A program made the position numbers and the translations under genes. Of a stretch of 9,085 nucleotides of DNA, positions 6,044 to 9,085 are shown piece by piece; within the stretch, counting starts at the first letter, position 1; each line of letters begins with the position of its first letter. The stretch spans positions 1 through 9,085 of the forward strand of contig SXQI01000087.1 of NCBI GenBank assembly GCA_005793025.1. Direction: 5' to 3'. The notes under the pieces were generated by a model. That model was given only the letters and a program-made list of their open reading frames with translations, did not search any database and was not told where the DNA came from. The DNA comes from Verrucomicrobiales bacterium. Its GTDB lineage: Bacteria; Verrucomicrobiota; Verrucomicrobiia; Limisphaerales; SXQI01.

Positions 6044-7735
6044 ACCGATACTCCCCCAGTCCAAGTCACGATTGGATCCGATCACGCAGGGTTTAAACTT
6101 AAAGAGGCCGTGAAAGCCCACCTACAGAAACGCGGCGTAACATTGGCCGACGTGGGGACGTCGAGCCTCGATTCGACGGATTATCCCGAATATGCCCGAA
6201 CCGTGGCAGAGGCCGTGGTGGAGGGCAAAAGTGCTTTTGGCCTCTTAGTGTGTTCGACAGGTGTGGGGATGAGCATCACGGCGAATAAAACCCAAGGTGC
6301 ACGTGCGGCGTTGGTTTTTACCGAGGAAATGGCATCATTGGCACGCGAGCATAATGATGCCAACATTCTGTGTCTCGGGAGTAAATTGGTGAACCCAGAG
6401 CTCGCACGGCGGATTGTCGATCAGTTTTTAGCGGCAAAGTTCGAAGGCGGACGCCACGAACGTCGCGTCAAAAAAATGGAAAATCAAAATACCCCTTCCC
6501 ATCTGCGGTTGCGCACGGTGGACCCAGAAATCTTCAACGTCATCGAGCTCGAGCAACACCGACAACAGAAAGGGATTGAGCTCATCGCGAGTGAGAACTT
6601 TACGAGCCCGGCCGTCATGGAGGCGCAGGGTTCCGTATTGACCAATAAGTATGCCGAAGGATACCCCGGCAAACGTTGGTATGGTGGCTGTGAAAATGTA
6701 GATACCGTCGAGCAATTGGCGATCGATCGCGCCAAGTTGCTGTTTGGAGCCGACCACGCCAACGTGCAACCTCACTCCGGAAGCGGCGCGAACATGGCGG
6801 TTTATTTTTCGATGCTCAAGCCGGGGGATAAACTGCTGACGATGGATCTGAGCCATGGCGGGCACCTGACCCACGGGAACAAAGCTAATTTTTCAGGCAA
6901 ATTCTTTGAAATTGTTCATTACGGGGTCCGGAAAGACGATGAACGAATCGACTACGATCAGCTTGCCGAGATGGCCCGCGTGCAACGGCCAAAGATGATC
7001 ACCGTGGGAGCGAGTGCTTACTCACGTAAAATTGATTTTGCGCGGATGGGAGAAATCGCCCGAGAAGTGGGCGCGTTACTGCTAGCGGACATCGCCCATA
7101 TTGCCGGTTTAGTTGTGACGGGGGAACACCCAAGCCCGATTGAGCATGCCGATTTCGTCACCACAACAACGCACAAAACATTGCGCGGCCCTCGTGGCGG
7201 TTTGATCCTTTGTAAAGCCAAGTATGCCAAGGAAATCGATTCCCAAGCATTCCCCGGAATCCAAGGCGGACCGTTAATGCATGTCATTGCGGCTAAGGCC
7301 GTTTGCTTCCATGAAGCCCTTCAACCCGGATTCAAAACTTACCAGAAAAATGTCGTGACCAATGCTCGTGCTTTGTGCGATGGACTGAAACGGAATGGCT
7401 TCAGGATCGTGAGCGACGGTACGGATAACCATTTAATGATGGTCGATGTCGGTGCGAAAAACCTGACAGGCAAAGATTGTCAACTCGTGCTGGACGAAGC
7501 CGGCATCACCGTCAATAAAAACACCATTCCTTTCGAGACCCGTTCTCCGTTCCAAGGGAGCGGGATCCGCGTGGGAACTCCCGCCGTCACGACACGAGGA
7601 ATGGGTCAAAACGACATGGCTGCAATCGCCGACATGATCAGCGAAGTTTTACTGGATATCAAAAATATTGACACCGCGCACCGGGTACGCGAACGTGTGC
7701 ATGAGCTGACGGCCAAGTTCCCCTTGCCCTACTAA
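5591..7735 (+). CDS. Three-domain fusion: YwlE-like low-molecular-weight phosphatase, ribose-5-phosphate isomerase B and serine hydroxymethyltransferase
   Basis: One uninterrupted frame of 714 codons encodes three complete enzymes. Residues 1-151 are a low-molecular-weight phosphatase, about 156-295 are RpiB, and 296-714 are a full-length GlyA. No stop lies between RpiB and GlyA; their junction reads RRVKK-MENQN. I chose ATG 5591 because MKTILFVCTGNTCRS puts the phosphatase P-loop at the usual place; TTG 5531, 20 codons upstream, gives no conserved sequence. Phosphatase-RpiB fusions fit this type of bacterium, and in Bacillus subtilis ywlE, ywlF (RpiB), ywlG and glyA are neighbours in that order, so the fused parts are natural partners. 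It is uncertain whether the cell makes the 714-aa chain, separate products by internal initiation at 6476, or both. A sequencing indel or lost stop at the junction, which carries an A7 run, is also possible. No clear Shine-Dalgarno precedes 5591. Confidence 0.8.
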   Translation: MKTILFVCTGNTCRSPMAEGLLREVTRERGGYRILSAGVGAMDGQSPSGHAVRVLRDLEIDISKQRSRMLSPEVVAQADFIFGMTHGHVDAVGLLYPQAIEKTFLLREFDDTLEVFEKDIPDPIGGSLDVYRECRDQIEQGIVSLLKFIDQTDTPPVQVTIGSDHAGFKLKEAVKAHLQKRGVTLADVGTSSLDSTDYPEYARTVAEAVVEGKSAFGLLVCSTGVGMSITANKTQGARAALVFTEEMASLAREHNDANILCLGSKLVNPELARRIVDQFLAAKFEGGRHERRVKKMENQNTPSHLRLRTVDPEIFNVIELEQHRQQKGIELIASENFTSPAVMEAQGSVLTNKYAEGYPGKRWYGGCENVDTVEQLAIDRAKLLFGADHANVQPHSGSGANMAVYFSMLKPGDKLLTMDLSHGGHLTHGNKANFSGKFFEIVHYGVRKDDERIDYDQLAEMARVQRPKMITVGASAYSRKIDFARMGEIAREVGALLLADIAHIAGLVVTGEHPSPIEHADFVTTTTHKTLRGPRGGLILCKAKYAKEIDSQAFPGIQGGPLMHVIAAKAVCFHEALQPGFKTYQKNVVTNARALCDGLKRNGFRIVSDGTDNHLMMVDVGAKNLTGKDCQLVLDEAGITVNKNTIPFETRSPFQGSGIRVGTPAVTTRGMGQNDMAAIADMISEVLLDIKNIDTAHRVRERVHELTAKFPLPY
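6056..6475 (+). other. rpiB: Domain 2 of the fusion: ribose-5-phosphate isomerase B (RpiB/LacAB family)
   Basis: RpiB interconverts ribose 5-phosphate and ribulose 5-phosphate in the pentose phosphate pathway. The domain begins VTIGSDHAGFKLKE (159-172), with substrate-binding D164 and H165. It contains CSTGVGMSITANK (221-233), with C221 equivalent to the E. coli RpiB catalytic Cys66, and REHNDANILCLGSK (252-265), with H254 equivalent to His99. It ends FEGGRHERRVKK (284-295), matching the natural C-terminus of stand-alone RpiB. The domain is therefore complete and should be active; only the stop codon is missing. Confidence 0.93.
6476..7735 (+). CDS. glyA: Domain 3 of the fusion, or separately translated: serine hydroxymethyltransferase
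   Basis: GlyA is the cytoplasmic PLP enzyme converting serine plus tetrahydrofolate to glycine plus 5,10-methylene-tetrahydrofolate. From the in-frame ATG at 6476 the product is 419 aa, the normal length (about 415-430). Landmarks, counted from that Met, are IELIASENFTS (34-44), YAEGYPGKRWYGG (59-71), QPHSGSGANMAVY (98-110), LADIAHIAGLV (203-213), the PLP-lysine motif TTTTHKTLRGPRGG (229-242) with K234, and GIRVGTPAVTTRG near the C-terminus. The frame continues unbroken from RpiB, so in the fusion K234 is K529. The ATG sits where free-standing GlyA proteins begin, so an independent start here is plausible. The bases before it (A-run, no GGAGG-like motif) do not favour strong initiation, but other genes in this window also lack such motifs. 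The next gene, rho, is 162 bases on. Confidence 0.95.
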   Translation: MENQNTPSHLRLRTVDPEIFNVIELEQHRQQKGIELIASENFTSPAVMEAQGSVLTNKYAEGYPGKRWYGGCENVDTVEQLAIDRAKLLFGADHANVQPHSGSGANMAVYFSMLKPGDKLLTMDLSHGGHLTHGNKANFSGKFFEIVHYGVRKDDERIDYDQLAEMARVQRPKMITVGASAYSRKIDFARMGEIAREVGALLLADIAHIAGLVVTGEHPSPIEHADFVTTTTHKTLRGPRGGLILCKAKYAKEIDSQAFPGIQGGPLMHVIAAKAVCFHEALQPGFKTYQKNVVTNARALCDGLKRNGFRIVSDGTDNHLMMVDVGAKNLTGKDCQLVLDEAGITVNKNTIPFETRSPFQGSGIRVGTPAVTTRGMGQNDMAAIADMISEVLLDIKNIDTAHRVRERVHELTAKFPLPY

Positions 7736-7897
7736 GACAGCGACAGGGGATTTTTGACCGCAGCAACGTGACTCCGAGAGGGGCTCATGTCCTACAACAT
7801 TTGATGCTCTGGTTTCGTCAACCGAACAGAGTGCCATGAATAACCCCCGATTTTGAAATACCTCGGCCGACCAAAAACCGGCCGTTGATGAGTGATT
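7736..7897 (+). promoter_or_regulatory. rho leader region with two stem-loops
   Basis: This 162-base gap between glyA and rho holds two structures. The first stem-loop (7807-7831) pairs CTCTG with CAGAG, continues through TT/AA and CG/CG with two bulged bases, and has a TCAAC loop. The second pairs CGGCCG (7864-7869) with CGGCCG (7879-7884) around an A-rich 9-base loop, and ends 13 bases before the rho ATG. Neither is followed by a U-run, so they do not look like intrinsic terminators for glyA. E. coli rho is autoregulated by premature termination in its leader, so a regulatory leader is plausible here. I found no strong sigma-70 pair. Confidence 0.4.
7864..7884 (+). other. GC-rich hairpin just upstream of the rho start
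   Basis: CGGCCG repeats at 7864-7869 and 7879-7884. The element is self-complementary, so the two copies form a 6-bp all-GC stem with loop ACCAAAAAC. It lies 13 bases from the ATG at 7898, inside or next to the likely ribosome footprint, so folding could reduce rho translation. The absence of a U-run argues against a terminator. Confidence 0.45.
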
Positions 7898-9085
7898 ATG
7901 TCGAAGCTAGATCCCGCCCCTAAGAAGGCGACCACCGCCAAACCGCGAAAAAGCACCAAAAAGAGTGTTGAGCCGGCAGCAGAGAACCAATTGCCACTAG
8001 GCACCTCCATGGAGCCGGTTCATGCGAAACCAGAACCTAGGCAGGAATTACCCGAGGCTCCGAGGATCGAACCCCGCTTCGAAGAACCCATCCAACCTGC
8101 GGTTGTCCACTCCGTGGTTCCTGAGGTTGAAGCCCACCGGGATGAACCGCCGGCTGAACGAGTTGAGAATTCTTCACCATCGGAGGCGGCTCCGACATCC
8201 GGGGAGGATTCTTCCGGCGAAAACCGGGGTGCTTCCGAGTCCGGACAATCTCATCAACAAGAACGTCGCCAGCATGGCGGAGGATCAAACCGTCCAGTTC
8301 ATAACGGGGGTGGAGGCCAACGACACAAAAAACACGGAAAAGGCCACAAGTCCGGAGGTCACCAACAAAACCGTCACAAACACAAAGGCCATCAACCCAA
8401 GCATCCAAAACCTCCCCTGCCTCAGGTTCCCATTATCGAAGTCGAGGATGAGTACATCCCGCCGATAGATCCGAACGCACCTAAGATCAACCTTGCCGAA
8501 CTGCAGAACATGTCCATGCCAGAGGTCAACGCCATGGCAAAGGAGATGTTAATCGAGAATTTCGGTACGATGAAAAAGCACGAGGTCATCTACCAAATTC
8601 TTCAGAAGAATTCGGATCGCAGAGGCCTGTTGTTCACGGAAGGCGTCTTAGAGATTTTACCGGAAGGCTTCGGATTCCTTCGCTCCCAAGCGTTCAATTA
8701 CCTGCCTTGCCCCGAGGATATTTACGTGTCTCCGTCGCAGATTCGTCGCTTCGATTTGCAGACAGGTGACTTAATTCAAGGACAGATTCGGCCACCCAAG
8801 GAAAAGGAACGCTTTTTCGCGCTCCTCAAAGTCGAGCATGTGGGTAAAGAGGATCCTGAAATTGCGAAGGACAAAACGCACTTCGACAATCTGACTCCGC
8901 TGTTCCCCAACCGCCGTTTCATTCTAGAAACCACTTCCGATGAGCTCTCCACCCGAGTTCTGGATTTGGTCTGCCCAATCGGTAAAGGAACTCGCGGTTT
9001 GATCGTCGCTCCTCCTCGCACGGGTAAAACCGTGTTGATGCAAAAATTGGCGAACGCGATTCTTAAGAATGACCCGCAGTGTTAC
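7898..9085 (+). CDS. rho: Transcription termination factor Rho, N-terminal 396 residues, runs off the right edge
   Basis: Rho is the hexameric RNA-dependent ATPase/translocase that ends transcription. The frame is open from ATG 7898 to the last base (396 codons). Residues 1 to about 195 are a low-complexity extension absent from E. coli Rho: Pro/Glu/Ala-rich to about 110, then Gly/His/Lys/Arg-rich with 11 His between 119 and 169. The conserved protein begins at INLAELQNMSMPEVNAMAKE (197-216). The RNA-binding cold-shock-like domain follows, with EGVLEILPEGFGFLR (248-262), EDIYVSPSQIRRF (273-285) and GQIRPPKEKERFFALL (295-310). VLDLVCPIGKGTRGLIVAPP (354-373) leads into the Walker A motif APPRTGKT (371-378), with K377. 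The ATPase/translocase remainder lies outside the window. A GTG at 7892 could add two residues; ATG is preferred. There is no clear Shine-Dalgarno. Confidence 0.97.
   Translation, partial: MSKLDPAPKKATTAKPRKSTKKSVEPAAENQLPLGTSMEPVHAKPEPRQELPEAPRIEPRFEEPIQPAVVHSVVPEVEAHRDEPPAERVENSSPSEAAPTSGEDSSGENRGASESGQSHQQERRQHGGGSNRPVHNGGGGQRHKKHGKGHKSGGHQQNRHKHKGHQPKHPKPPLPQVPIIEVEDEYIPPIDPNAPKINLAELQNMSMPEVNAMAKEMLIENFGTMKKHEVIYQILQKNSDRRGLLFTEGVLEILPEGFGFLRSQAFNYLPCPEDIYVSPSQIRRFDLQTGDLIQGQIRPPKEKERFFALLKVEHVGKEDPEIAKDKTHFDNLTPLFPNRRFILETTSDELSTRVLDLVCPIGKGTRGLIVAPPRTGKTVLMQKLANAILKNDPQCY

Noticed and set aside
6428..6874. Open frame of 148 codons on the minus strand spanning the RpiB-GlyA junction
   Set aside because: It is antisense to two strongly conserved enzymes and has no recognisable motif.
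8037..8408. Open frame of 123 codons on the minus strand opposite the Rho extension
   Set aside because: Antisense shadow of the low-complexity region with no domain-like features.
8022..8468. Open frame of 148 codons on the plus strand, second frame, over the rho N-terminus
   Set aside because: It overlaps the real rho frame, which continues smoothly into the conserved Rho core; the overlap is a product of low-complexity codons.
1..9085. CRISPR array, tRNA or rRNA gene, insertion sequence, phage or defence genes
   Set aside because: No regularly spaced repeats, no cloverleaf or rRNA-like stretch, no transposase or integrase motifs were seen; composition appears even across the window.

Overview
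The window reads like a chromosomal housekeeping segment from a Gram-negative-type bacterium. I lean towards Verrucomicrobiota or a related PVC lineage, because of the Rho with a long disordered N-terminus, the phosphatase-RpiB fusion, and starts without Shine-Dalgarno sequences. This placement is inference; there is no rRNA or other direct marker. There are no tRNAs, mobile elements, CRISPR arrays or phage genes, and no gene-free stretch longer than 200 bases.

Layout. On the left edge (1-365, minus strand) is the N-terminus of a sodium:solute symporter. A 199-base divergent gap separates it from a rightward series: an 816-aa FAD oxidoreductase/GcvT-type protein of the sarcosine/dimethylglycine dehydrogenase family (565-3015), purD (3079-4371), a secreted S41-like protease homologue that appears catalytically dead (4421-5473), one continuous reading frame encoding a YwlE-like phosphatase, RpiB and complete GlyA (5591-7735), and the first 396 codons of rho (7898 to the right edge). 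Gaps between the rightward genes are 49-162 bases. Several hold short hairpins, but none holds a convincing intrinsic terminator.

How the genes fit together. The oxidoreductase would produce glycine and methylene-tetrahydrofolate from N-methylated glycines. GlyA interconverts serine, glycine and methylene-tetrahydrofolate. PurD consumes glycine in purine synthesis. RpiB supplies ribose 5-phosphate, the precursor of PRPP. This gives a loose one-carbon/purine theme, with the divergent symporter a possible importer of the methylated substrate.

The most notable items are: (1) the three-domain frame with no stop between RpiB and GlyA, which fuses genes that lie close together in the order ywlE-ywlF-ywlG-glyA in Bacillus subtilis, with an A7 run at the RpiB-GlyA junction; (2) the S41-like protein in which both catalytic residues are replaced at the exact canonical spacing of 25 residues; and (3) the roughly 190-residue, His/Gly/Lys-rich N-terminal extension of Rho.
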